Of a stretch of DNA of 64,000 bases, positions 33,628 through 41,041 are shown in pieces. Under the pieces are notes generated by a model, which saw only the letters and a program-made list of their open reading frames with translations, ran no database searches and was not told where the DNA came from. Within the stretch, counting starts at the first letter, position 1, and the number at the start of each line of letters is the position of its first letter. Source of the stretch: Asanoa hainanensis (lineage in GTDB: Bacteria > Actinomycetota > Actinomycetes > Mycobacteriales > Micromonosporaceae); NCBI RefSeq assembly GCF_900188485.1, contig NZ_FZPH01000017.1:113712-177711 (forward strand). Direction: 5' to 3'. The translations under genes were made by a program, and so were the position numbers.

Positions 33628-34449
33628 TCAGACCTCGATCCTGGTAGCGGTTGCTTCGTCGGGCACGTGGAAGACCGAGCGGGGTGCGCGCCCGAAGGCC
33701 TCCACGCTCTGGCAGTACTTGGACATCCGGACCACCGACAGGTTGAGCTCGGCGGCCAGGTCGGTGAGCCAGTACGGGACGCGCTCGTTGGCCTTGAACT
33801 CGACCACCGCGAGGCGCGCCGGCACGATGAGCCGGTTCTCGGCGTCGGCGCCGAGGTGGAAGTCGCGGTCGCGGCCGCGGACGCGGTGGTCCAGCGTGAC
33901 GCGCAAGCCGGCGTCGGCGCCGCGGCCGACGAATGCCTCGCGCTGGTAGCCGGTCGTCGCGATGGGCCGCAGGTCGAGGCCGCAGAGCAGTTCCAGGACC
34001 TCGTCGAGGAACGGATCCTGCGCGACCTTGGCTCGGCCGTCGCAGAGCTCACGGGCCAGGCGGTAGGGCAGCGCCAACCGGCGCTTCTGCGTGACCCGGT
34101 TGACCCGCTGCTTGATCTCGACGTACACGGCGGTGTCGTCGTCTATTGTGGATCGATCGCCGTAGTGGCGGATCCGCAGCTTCCGCCGGAACCGCAGCCC
34201 CTCGATCTTCTCCCAGTAGAACCGCAGGTCGCGGGTGTCGTAGTAGAGGCTCCACACGCCGTAGCCGCCGCTGCCGGCGCTGTGGCTATCGGGCTCCATC
34301 CGCCCGGCAAGCACCCGCCGCAACGCGGGCACAGCGGTGACGGGCAGCAGATACTTGATCTCGTATCGGTTGAACGCGTGCAGCCTGCTCGCCGCCCGCA
34401 GCGCGTGACCGCCCCCGTCGTCGTTACCGGTCGGATCGAGCGATCGCAT
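33628..34449 (-). CDS. VTC-domain (polyphosphate polymerase-like) protein
   Basis: 273 residues. The tunnel-forming basic and acidic residues of the VTC fold are visible: RYEIKYLL, YYDTRDLRFYWEK, RFRRKLRIRHYG, YVEIKQRVNRVTQKRRL and VVEFKANERVPYWL. Eukaryotic VTC4 makes polyphosphate from ATP. Bacterial homologues in this operon type are assumed to bind or polymerise phosphate compounds, but direct evidence is limited. First gene of the operon, with no signal peptide, so the domain is cytoplasmic. Confidence 0.9.
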   Translation of the reverse strand: MRSLDPTGNDDGGGHALRAASRLHAFNRYEIKYLLPVTAVPALRRVLAGRMEPDSHSAGSGGYGVWSLYYDTRDLRFYWEKIEGLRFRRKLRIRHYGDRSTIDDDTAVYVEIKQRVNRVTQKRRLALPYRLARELCDGRAKVAQDPFLDEVLELLCGLDLRPIATTGYQREAFVGRGADAGLRVTLDHRVRGRDRDFHLGADAENRLIVPARLAVVEFKANERVPYWLTDLAAELNLSVVRMSKYCQSVEAFGRAPRSVFHVPDEATATRIEV

Positions 34450-34648
34450 AGTCGAACCCGTCTCTAGTCAGCAGAGGCGAATAGGACATTTGCAACCGGA
34501 ACTGAAAGCTACCTATGAACCAGCTTCGAAAAACAGGTGAACGCCAGGTAGCCAAATCGCCCGGTAGGCGCGGACGCCATGCGCTCTGGACCGGGCGGTC
34601 CCGACCCACCTCCGGCCACCTGAACCAGAACCTGGGACGATCATTGGC

Positions 34649-34993
34649 ATGGACGCGAGGCCCCTGACTCAGCGAGAGCGAGCGGTGCTTGAAGCGCTGT
34701 TGACCGTCGACTTCCCGAACGTCGACACCCTGCGGCGCGAAACGGCGGAAGTCGTCGTTGTTGACATATGCGGCTGTGGCTGCCCCTCCATCGACTTCCA
34801 GCCTGGACGCGGTCTCGGGATGACCATAAGAGTCAATGCGGGCGTTCGTGGCTCCTATGAAGGGCTGTTCCTCTACACGATCGAGGATCCTCAGCGGGGG
34901 GAGGTCCTCGGCGGCATCGAATATCTCGGCGTCGAGGAGACCAACCCAAATGAACTTCCCTCGCCCGAACTGCTCAACATCCGGGCTGCTTGA
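34649..34993 (+). CDS. Small hypothetical protein with CGCGC motif
   Basis: 114 residues, not recognised. An N-terminal helical part (LTQRERAVLEALLTVDF) precedes the striking DICGCGCPSIDF and a beta-rich C-terminal half with YEGLFLYTIEDPQRGEVLGGIEYLGV. The three alternating Cys could bind metal. Third positions are less GC-biased than in neighbours, which hints at later acquisition. It stands alone between the VTC operon and a small membrane protein. Confidence 0.65.
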   Translation: MDARPLTQRERAVLEALLTVDFPNVDTLRRETAEVVVVDICGCGCPSIDFQPGRGLGMTIRVNAGVRGSYEGLFLYTIEDPQRGEVLGGIEYLGVEETNPNELPSPELLNIRAA

Positions 34994-35060
34994 CCCTCCA
35001 ACCCACCCAGCGCTGAGGTGCCGACCAGCGGTGACTTTCCTGACGAGGGAGCGAGATCGC

Positions 35061-35300
35061 CTAGTAGCGGGCGCGCATGTCCTGCACCGCGCGCATGGCC
35101 TGGCCCGAGCGCACCGCCCAGATGTGGAAGCCCAGGCCGATGGTCCAGCCGAGGAACGACCACAGCGGCCAGAAGAAGTGGTCCGGCGTGAGCAACCACC
35201 ACAACACCACCTGCGCCGCGATGCCGACGACGTAACAGAGAACGTGGACCCACAGCCCGACCCGCAGAGCGTTGTCGCTCATCTTCGATTTCTTGTTCAT
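35061..35300 (-). CDS. 2TM-domain protein
   Basis: 79 residues with two membrane helices (ALRVGLWVHVLCYVVGIAAQVVLWWLLT and FFWPLWSFLGWTIGLGFHIWAV) separated by PDHF, the pattern of the 2TM family (PF13239 type). A TAGCGT -10 box ends six bases before the ATG, so the mRNA may be leaderless. Function unknown. Confidence 0.75.
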   Translation of the reverse strand: MNKKSKMSDNALRVGLWVHVLCYVVGIAAQVVLWWLLTPDHFFWPLWSFLGWTIGLGFHIWAVRSGQAMRAVQDMRARY

Positions 35301-35366
35301 GGCGACACGCTAGGTCCACGCACTTGACGCCGACGGAACAGCTCCGCGGCGCCCGTTCAGTGTCCG

Positions 35367-35846
35367 TCAACGCTCCCACGGCGGCACGTGGCGGCGCAGG
35401 TAGTCGAGCGCGCGCGGCAGCGGATCCGCCCAGTACTGGTCCGGCATGCGGTGCGCGTGCGTCGCGCAGAACTCGGCGAGGCCGGTCGTGATCGTGGTTC
35501 GTTCCAACGGCCGGCCCTCGTGGGCCTCGTTGACCGCCAGCAGCGCCGACTCGGGACTCCAGCCCGAGTGGTCGAACGCCCACGTGCCCCATCGGGCGTA
35601 CACGTGGAAGACCTGGTCTTCGACCCGGAGCGCCTCGATCGCGATCGGCCGGTCCGGGTAGGCGGCCCGACAGGTCCAGGCAAGGATGTGGCAGGCGCCG
35701 GCGGCGAAGAACGCCTGGTCGGTCCGGTCCCAGGAGACGTGCTGGTCCGAGCGCTCCAGCGGCGTGCGACGAAAAATGCCTGCCGCCCGCGCGCCGGCGG
35801 AAGATCGGGATATCACCTCCACAGGGTGCCAGGATGCCGACGACAT
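35367..35846 (-). CDS. Hypothetical protein
   Basis: 159 residues if read from ATG at 35846 (MSSASWHPVEV); longer and shorter starts are possible. The conserved-looking core runs from ERSDQHVSWDRTDQAFFAAGACHILAWTC to DQYWADPLPRALDYL. No motif of known catalysis and no membrane segment. The 5' part holds one copy of a 28-base sequence that occurs again upstream at 35945. No family recognised. Confidence 0.55.
   Translation of the reverse strand: MSSASWHPVEVISRSSAGARAAGIFRRTPLERSDQHVSWDRTDQAFFAAGACHILAWTCRAAYPDRPIAIEALRVEDQVFHVYARWGTWAFDHSGWSPESALLAVNEAHEGRPLERTTITTGLAEFCATHAHRMPDQYWADPLPRALDYLRRHVPPWER
35803..35830 (+). repeat. 28-bp repeat, copy 1
   Basis: 25 of 28 bases match copy 2 at 35945-35972, in the same orientation (both start GATCGGGAT and end GGGTGCC). 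This copy lies within the 5' coding part of the gene at 35367. Confidence 0.6.
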
Positions 35847-35944
35847 ACGCGGACCTGGCAAGCGGAGCGCAGCGGAGCGGTCCCTCGCGGGAGGAACGGT
35901 CCGGACCACCGCGGACCCGAGTCATGATCTAGATGTTGACCTTG

Positions 35945-35972
35945 GATCGGGATGTCACCTTCACCGGGTGCC
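35945..35972 (+). repeat. 28-bp repeat, copy 2
   Basis: Same-orientation copy of 35803-35830 with three substitutions. It lies 27 bases before the decayed sigma gene. On the minus strand it would code HPVKVTSRS, against HPVEVISRS in copy 1, so it could be a fossil of a duplicated gene start or a shared binding site. Confidence 0.55.
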
Positions 35973-35998
35973 GGAGGTCGTAGGAGGGACTGACGGAG

Positions 35999-36444
35999 GT
36001 GGCGGTGGACGGCGAGGTTGACCTGCACGAGCTGTACCGCGTCGCGGCGCCGCGGCTTACGGCCCAGATGTTCGGGCTGACCGGGGATTATGCCGAGGCG
36101 CAGGACGCTGTGCACGAGGCGTTCGCGCGGGTGCTCGCGCGGCCCTCGCGCGGTCGCGGCATCGGCGACGGGCGCTCTTCGACCGGCTGGTCCGGACCGG
36201 GCGGGTGCCGCGCGACGAGGTCGCTCCGCCCCTGTCCCCCGACCACATCGCGCTGGTCGCGGCACTGCAAACGCTGCCGCGGGCGGTACGCGAGGCGGTG
36301 GTCCTGCACTACATCGCGGACCAGCCGGTGGCCGAGGTGGCCGCCGCGCTGGGCTGCAGCGTGGAAGCGGTCAAAACCAGGCTGTTGCGGGGCCGCCGGG
36401 CCCTCGCCGCGGCCCTCACCGACCGGGAGGCGACCCGTGCGTGA
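35999..36444 (+). pseudogene. Decayed ECF sigma factor gene
   Basis: The N-terminal part (LHELYRVAAPRLTAQMFGLTGDYAEAQDAVHEAFARVLARP) is region 2.1-2.2 of an ECF sigma. Region 4 (LQTLPRAVREAVVLHYIADQ and VAEVAAALGCSVEAVKTRLL) lies in another frame. The join falls near 36130-36150. The expected segment of about 35-45 residues with the -10-contacting part of region 2 is absent. A deletion plus frameshift therefore removed promoter recognition. The region 4 frame ends at 36444, overlapping the intact gene that follows. Confidence 0.75.
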
Positions 36445-37642
36445 ACCAGACTTCGCCGGGCTGGTCGAGGCCGGCCGGCAGGCCTTCCGGCCCGACTGGG
36501 AGGACGTGGTGGCCAAGGCCGCCCGCAAGCGCCGGTTCCTGGCCGCGTTCGGTGCGGCCGCGGTGGCCCTGGTGGTGGCCGCCGGCGGCGGGCTCGTGAC
36601 CGGCAGCTTCGGCGGCGCGGACCAGCCGCGACCGGCGCCCGAGGGCAGCCCGTACGCGCTCCAGCACTTCGCCGAGAACCCGAAGCCGGGCGGCAGCCCG
36701 ATCCCCCAGGTCTCCGTGACCAGCTATGCGGTCGCCGGCGACCTGGACCATCTCTATCTGCCCGTGCGCGACTGCCGGGCGCAGTGCGTCGACCTGGTCG
36801 CCGCCACCGCCGACCGGGGTCGCACCTGGACGTCGGCGGCGATGCCGGGTGGCGGGGTCAGCGACTCCCGGTTCGTCGTCGCGGCCGCCGGCGAGACGGT
36901 GGTCGCGGTCGTCCGCGGGCGCCCGGACAAGCTGGGCGACCGCACGGCGGCCTATTCGACGAGCACGAACGCGGGCCGCACGTGGCGCCCGGCCCCGGTC
37001 ACCGAGGTCGCCGAGCTGCCCGCCGACTGGGTGTCGGTCGAGGTTCTGCAGGATCGCCTGATCGGCCTCGACCCCCGCACCGGTGACCTGGCCAGCGTCG
37101 CGCTGCCGGTGCTGGAGGCGCGGGTGCTCACGAGCCCGACGACGGAGCGGTGGCTGTTCGGCTACACCGGGAAAGAGCCGACAGGGTACGTCGGGAAGTC
37201 GCTCGCCGTCAGCCGCGACGGTGGCCGCACCTGGAGCGTCCGGAAGCTGCCGCAGGACGCCGTGTTCGTCGACGTCACGGTCGCGAACAGCAAGCGGGCG
37301 TACGCGCTGTACCAGACGAGCTCGGCTTACACGCAGCGCGTCTTCCGCAGCGACGACGGCGGCCGGACCTGGGACGACGGCAACGAGATCCCCGTGCCGT
37401 TCGGTCGAAACGGGATCTACGGCACGGCCGACGGCGGCGCGTACCTCTCGGAGCCGAACAAGCTGTTGCGCACCAGCGACGGCCGGTCTGTGCGCGAGGT
37501 GCGCGACGGCCCGCGACCGTACTCGCGGATCGTCCCGGTGTCCGGTGGTGGCTACCTGGCGGTGAGCCTGCGGAACGAGTTCGGCATGTCGACCGACGGC
37601 CGGACCTGGACGGCGTTGGAAACGCCCGTGCTCCAGCTGTAG
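36437..37642 (+). CDS. Membrane-anchored Asp-box (BNR) repeat protein, anti-sigma-like position
   Basis: 401 residues from GTG at 36437, with GGGAGG seven bases upstream. A short cytoplasmic N-terminus (EPDFAGLVEAGRQAFRPDWEDVV), one helix (FLAAFGAAAVALVVAAGGG) and an external beta-propeller-like part. At least five Asp-box-like motifs are seen: DRGRTWTS, NAGRTWRP, DGGRTWSV, DGGRTWDD and DGRTWTAL. The gene order sigma then TM protein suggests it once regulated or sensed for the sigma factor, now broken. Sialidase activity is unlikely, since no catalytic Arg triad or RIP motif was noticed. Confidence 0.75.
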   Translation: MREPDFAGLVEAGRQAFRPDWEDVVAKAARKRRFLAAFGAAAVALVVAAGGGLVTGSFGGADQPRPAPEGSPYALQHFAENPKPGGSPIPQVSVTSYAVAGDLDHLYLPVRDCRAQCVDLVAATADRGRTWTSAAMPGGGVSDSRFVVAAAGETVVAVVRGRPDKLGDRTAAYSTSTNAGRTWRPAPVTEVAELPADWVSVEVLQDRLIGLDPRTGDLASVALPVLEARVLTSPTTERWLFGYTGKEPTGYVGKSLAVSRDGGRTWSVRKLPQDAVFVDVTVANSKRAYALYQTSSAYTQRVFRSDDGGRTWDDGNEIPVPFGRNGIYGTADGGAYLSEPNKLLRTSDGRSVREVRDGPRPYSRIVPVSGGGYLAVSLRNEFGMSTDGRTWTALETPVLQL

Positions 37643-37740
37643 GCGACGTGTCAACGCCGTGTCAGGTCGGTGGCGGGACCGCCACCGATGGTTGTCGCAT
37701 GGCCCGCCGGGAGCGGGACACCCGATCAGAGGAGCCGGAC

Positions 37741-38568
37741 ATGCCCACCTTCGCCACCCCGAGCCCGATCGCCGCCATCGTCGAGGTCGCCGGCGCCCAC
37801 GTGCGGGTCAGCGCGACCGACCGCACCGACACCTCTGTCGTCGTCGTGCCCATCGACGCGGGGAGCCCCAAGGACGTCAAGGTCGCGCAGAAGACCAGGG
37901 TCGACTTCGCCGACGGCCGGCTCTCGGTCAAGACCACGGCTTCGGGCGCCAGGTCCGGCTCGGTGGCGATCACCATCGAGCTGCCGGCCGGTTCGAGCCT
38001 GGGTGCGTACCTCGCGCATTCGGAGGTGCACGCCGCCGGGACGCTGGGCGGGTGTGAGCTGCACCTGGCCTCGGGTCGGGTGGAGCTCGACGGCGTGGCC
38101 GCGCTGCGGGCGAACGTCGCGTCCGGTGAGGTGTCAGTCGGCCACGTCGCGGGCCGCGCCGACATCGACGGCGGGTCGTTCGCGATGCGGATCGGTTCGG
38201 TGGCGGAGACGGTCACGTTCTCGAACTCGGGTGGCCGGGCGTGGATCGGCCACGTCGGCGGCGACCTCGAGCTCAGCAGCGCGAGCTGCGACTTCGACAT
38301 CGACCGCGCCGACGGCAACGTCACCGCCGGAACGGCCAGCGGCGCGATCCGGATCGGCCGGATGACGCACGGACACGCGAACCTGACGAACGGCTCGGGC
38401 GACATCGAGGTCGGCATCGGTACGGGGGTCGCGGCACGCGTCGACGCGAAGAGCGAACGCGCGTCGGTGCGCGACTCGGTCTCGTCGGAGCCCAACCCGT
38501 CGACGGTCCAGGTCTCGGTGCACGCCCGCACCCGCCACGGCGACATCGTCATCCACCGCGCGCCGTGA
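37741..38568 (+). CDS. DUF4097-like beta-helical protein
   Basis: 275 residues, start preceded by GGAG. From about residue 60 on, short beta strands recur every 18-20 residues (GCELHLASGRVELDGV, ANVASGEVSVGHVAG, GTASGAIRIGRMTHG, NGSGDIEVGIG), giving a right-handed beta-roll as in DUF4097/adhesin-like proteins. No signal peptide or membrane helix, so it is cytoplasmic. It follows the Asp-box gene by ~100 bases. Confidence 0.75.
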   Translation: MPTFATPSPIAAIVEVAGAHVRVSATDRTDTSVVVVPIDAGSPKDVKVAQKTRVDFADGRLSVKTTASGARSGSVAITIELPAGSSLGAYLAHSEVHAAGTLGGCELHLASGRVELDGVAALRANVASGEVSVGHVAGRADIDGGSFAMRIGSVAETVTFSNSGGRAWIGHVGGDLELSSASCDFDIDRADGNVTAGTASGAIRIGRMTHGHANLTNGSGDIEVGIGTGVAARVDAKSERASVRDSVSSEPNPSTVQVSVHARTRHGDIVIHRAP

Positions 38569-38618
38569 GCCCGACGCCGCCCGGGCGCGCGCATCCAGCC
38601 GCCGCGTCCGGGTCGGGC
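38569..38618. terminator. Imperfect hairpin between convergent genes
   Basis: GCCCGAC at 38569 and a following CCGG can pair with CCGGGTCGGGC at 38608-38618, with a small bulge. It fills the gap between the stops of the DUF4097-like gene and the opposing DUF559-like gene, so a bidirectional terminator is likely. Confidence 0.45.
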
Positions 38619-38623
38619 AACCG

Positions 38624-39514
38624 CTACGGCCGTTGCCTGGCACACAGAATCGCCAGAATCTCCGTGCGTACGGCGATCGGTTCCGACAGCAGGCGTCTAC
38701 GCGTGAAGCGGACGACGAGGATGCCCTGCGCGGCGAGAGCCGCGTCGCGCCTGAGGTCCGCCTCCCGCTGCCGTGGATCCCCGTGGGTGGAAAAGCCGTC
38801 GAGTTCGAAGTCGACTCGCTCAGGTTCGGCGAACACGTCGAGATAGACCGTGCGCCCACCAAGTGTGATGGGGAACTGACGCGCGAACCGCGGCATTCCG
38901 GGGCCGGTGAAGACGTTGTCGTGGCCCCAGATCTCGAGTTCGCTGCGGCAACCCTGCGCGAGGAGTCGGACCAGTTGCCGGAATTCGTGCAAACCGTTGA
39001 GCCGACGAGCTCCGTCGAGCGCGACTCGGACCCGGCCGACCGTTGTCATTCGCTCGTTGATGGCCCGTATCACCGGCTCGCGCCGCCGAGCTGAGGGCAG
39101 GATGGACCATGCGTCCACAAGCGTTTGGTCAAGGCGGGTGACCGAGAAGGCCTGTCTCGTCACGGCGTCGAGTTCGGCACGCGGGCGATGCATCATCACC
39201 CAAGCCCGCGAGCGGAACGCGCTCGAACGGGGCACCGTCACATGGACCGTCTCTTCGTCTTCCCACAGCCCCCAGACGGCCAGCGCGGTGGTGAAGCTCA
39301 GCGCCCCGGTGCCGCGGGCGTATGCGATGGCGGCGCGTCGGCGCACCTCGACGTCGGCTGCCCTGGCAGAGTCGACGAACACACCTGGCAAAACGGGAGC
39401 CAGTCGGCCCGCTCGACGCGCGTCGTCCAACGCCCACCTGGGCACCGCCCCGGCACAGTTCCACACGACAACACCGCCCCCCGCGGCGAGAGCAGCGACC
39501 AACCGCGAATCCAC
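38624..39514 (-). CDS. DUF559-type endonuclease-like protein with AbiEi-like N-terminus
   Basis: 296 residues. The first ~90 residues (WALDDARRAGRLAPVLPGVFV, AAIAYARGTGALSFTTALAVWGL) resemble the winged-helix N-terminal region of AbiEi-type antitoxins. The C-terminal domain has YLDVFAEPERVDFELDGFSTHG, then READLRRDAALAAQGILVVRFTRRRL, the Vsr/DUF559 nuclease-fold pattern, with the E/D-F-E-x-D residues present. Common in actinobacteria as solitary genes. The role, perhaps DNA processing or phage defence, is not established. Confidence 0.75.
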   Translation of the reverse strand: MDSRLVAALAAGGGVVVWNCAGAVPRWALDDARRAGRLAPVLPGVFVDSARAADVEVRRRAAIAYARGTGALSFTTALAVWGLWEDEETVHVTVPRSSAFRSRAWVMMHRPRAELDAVTRQAFSVTRLDQTLVDAWSILPSARRREPVIRAINERMTTVGRVRVALDGARRLNGLHEFRQLVRLLAQGCRSELEIWGHDNVFTGPGMPRFARQFPITLGGRTVYLDVFAEPERVDFELDGFSTHGDPRQREADLRRDAALAAQGILVVRFTRRRLLSEPIAVRTEILAILCARQRP

Positions 39515-39667
39515 AGAACCAATCGTGCTGATGCCCCACGGCAGCCGCCACCCCCTGTGGACAGCCGATCTGGGGCGCTAGATCTGGGAATTTGGAGATC
39601 AAAGTCCCAGACCCACCGCCCCAGATCACCGTCGCCGTTCTTGGGTGCTCCTGTTTTACTACCACCC

Positions 39668-40306
39668 ATGAGGCAGCGAGCGGCGTTGATACTGAGCGTC
39701 ACTCTGTTGCTCGTGGCGGGCGCGGCCGTCGGCGGCTGGCGGTGGTGGCACGCGCGGCCGCCGTACGGACCCGAGGTGCTGGCGGCGACCGCCACGCTGA
39801 GCCTGGTCGATCAGGCCACTATGGACGCCGCGTTCGCGCCGCGGACCCCGGAGCAGGCCGGCGACGGCGACCAGATCTTCCTCGGTCGGGTGACGTGGCA
39901 ACGGCCGCCCGACCCGCAGAAGAACGGCACGTTCCGCATCGTGGTGCTGGACAAGCGGACCCACCTCATGCCCGGCTTCGTCAACGCGACCTCCGCCCGC
40001 CCGGACGACGTCAGCTCCGGGTCCGACGGGTCCCTGGACGTCGCCGAGGAGCGGTATCCGTGGCTCGCAGGGGTCGGCGCCCGCGAGATCGACGGCGGCT
40101 ACTGGACCAGCGGCAGCGCTGTCACCGTGACGTCCGTCGACGCGTCGCCCGTCACCTTCGCCGTCGTGCTGCGGCCCGAGGTGCCCGGCACGCTGCCGCA
40201 CATGGCCGTTGCCACCGCGCCCGCCGCCGTCGGTGACCTGCTGGTCGCGCTTGTCAACGTCGGGCCCGACGGGCAGGTCTACTGGGCGCAACGCCTGTTG
40301 AACTGA
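39668..40306 (+). CDS. Membrane-anchored hypothetical protein
   Basis: 212 residues. A single N-terminal helix (ALILSVTLLLVAGAAVGGW) precedes an exported domain with no Cys. Recognisable stretches include FRIVVLDKRTHLMPGFVNATS and YPWLAGVGAREIDGGYW. A beta-sandwich is likely. Convergent with the HTH gene, the stops abutting. No family recognised. Confidence 0.65.
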   Translation: MRQRAALILSVTLLLVAGAAVGGWRWWHARPPYGPEVLAATATLSLVDQATMDAAFAPRTPEQAGDGDQIFLGRVTWQRPPDPQKNGTFRIVVLDKRTHLMPGFVNATSARPDDVSSGSDGSLDVAEERYPWLAGVGAREIDGGYWTSGSAVTVTSVDASPVTFAVVLRPEVPGTLPHMAVATAPAAVGDLLVALVNVGPDGQVYWAQRLLN

Positions 40307-40501
40307 CTACTGCTCGTCGAGGAAGAGCTCCTCGATCCGCAGCTCGAACAGCTTGGCCAGGCGGAAGGCGAGCGGGAGGCTCGGGTCGAACTTCCCCGTC
40401 TCGATGGCGTTGATCGTCTGCCGGGACACACCGGCCTCCAGCGCGAGGGCCAGCTGGGTCCAGCCGCGCTCGGCGCGTAGCTCGGTGATGCGGTTCTTCA
40501 T
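40307..40501 (-). CDS. XRE-type HTH regulator
   Basis: 64 residues. The whole protein is a single Cro/CI helix-turn-helix (ITELRAERGWTQLALALEAG, VSRQTINAIETGKFDPSL, then LAKLFELRIEELF), the YozG-like minimal type. It overlaps the upstream membrane-protein gene by ATGA. In other genomes this pair forms a self-regulated operon, and the large inverted repeat upstream is the probable operator. Confidence 0.88.
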   Translation of the reverse strand: MKNRITELRAERGWTQLALALEAGVSRQTINAIETGKFDPSLPLAFRLAKLFELRIEELFLDEQ

Positions 40502-40896
40502 CGGTACCGGAGCTTGCCGACCACGAACGCCGACACGAAGACGACCGCCATGACCACGGGAAGGACGGCGACGTCGATGTCGCCGGCGGCGAGCGAGGCC
40601 TGGTCGGCGACGACGTAGGCGAACCCCAGCACCCACCCCACACCCAACGTGGCCGCCAGCGCGTCCTGCATGATCTTGCGCTGCAGCTCGTCAAGCGACC
40701 GGAGAAAGCGGGTGAACGCGACGATCCAGCCGGCACCGACGACGACGTTGACCGCGACCGCGGCCCAGCTCGCCACCTGCTGCGGCGGGTCCCACACGTG
40801 CTGCGGCCCGAACTTGGCCAGGGCCAGCGTCGCGGCCCACGCGAGCGTCCAGAGCGCGAGCCGACCGGTCGCCTTGAGCTCGCCGAATGCGGACAC
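40498..40896 (-). CDS. Four-helix membrane protein paired with the HTH regulator
   Basis: 132 residues from GTG at 40896, chosen because GGGGGAGG stands five bases upstream; the GTG at 40911 would overlap that site. Helices at about 8-26, 38-58, 75-95 and 104-124, with a central charged loop (RFLRSLDELQRKIMQDAL) that is a recurrent feature of proteins preceding YozG-like regulators. May sense a membrane signal for the HTH partner. Confidence 0.75.
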   Translation of the reverse strand: MSAFGELKATGRLALWTLAWAATLALAKFGPQHVWDPPQQVASWAAVAVNVVVGAGWIVAFTRFLRSLDELQRKIMQDALAATLGVGWVLGFAYVVADQASLAAGDIDVAVLPVVMAVVFVSAFVVGKLRYR

Positions 40897-40912
40897 CGAA
40901 ACCTCCCCCACG

Positions 40913-40976
40913 CGATGTAAAGGACACTTGACACGCTAGAAGCATCCACCGGAGATGTCAAGCGACCTTTACATCG
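40913..40976. promoter_or_regulatory. Large inverted repeat with two opposed TTGACA boxes
   Basis: Arms of 21 bases (40913-40933 and 40956-40976) match at 19 positions and are separated by 22 bases. Each inner arm end is a TTGACA hexamer pointing inward. On the minus strand TTGACA (40961-40956) and TAGCGT (40938-40933) are 17 bases apart, an excellent promoter for the HTH operon. Operator binding here would block that promoter and any rightward transcription. Confidence 0.8.
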
Positions 40977-41041
40977 CCATTGATTGTCTAGTTGCATGCA
41001 GTTGTGGCCCGGCGGCCACACCCCTGTGCCACGGTGTTCGC

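Noticed and set aside
36437..37642. Asp-box protein considered as a sialidase
   Set aside because: Asp-box repeats occur in many propellers; no catalytic Arg triad or RIP motif was seen and the gene has a sigma-linked position.
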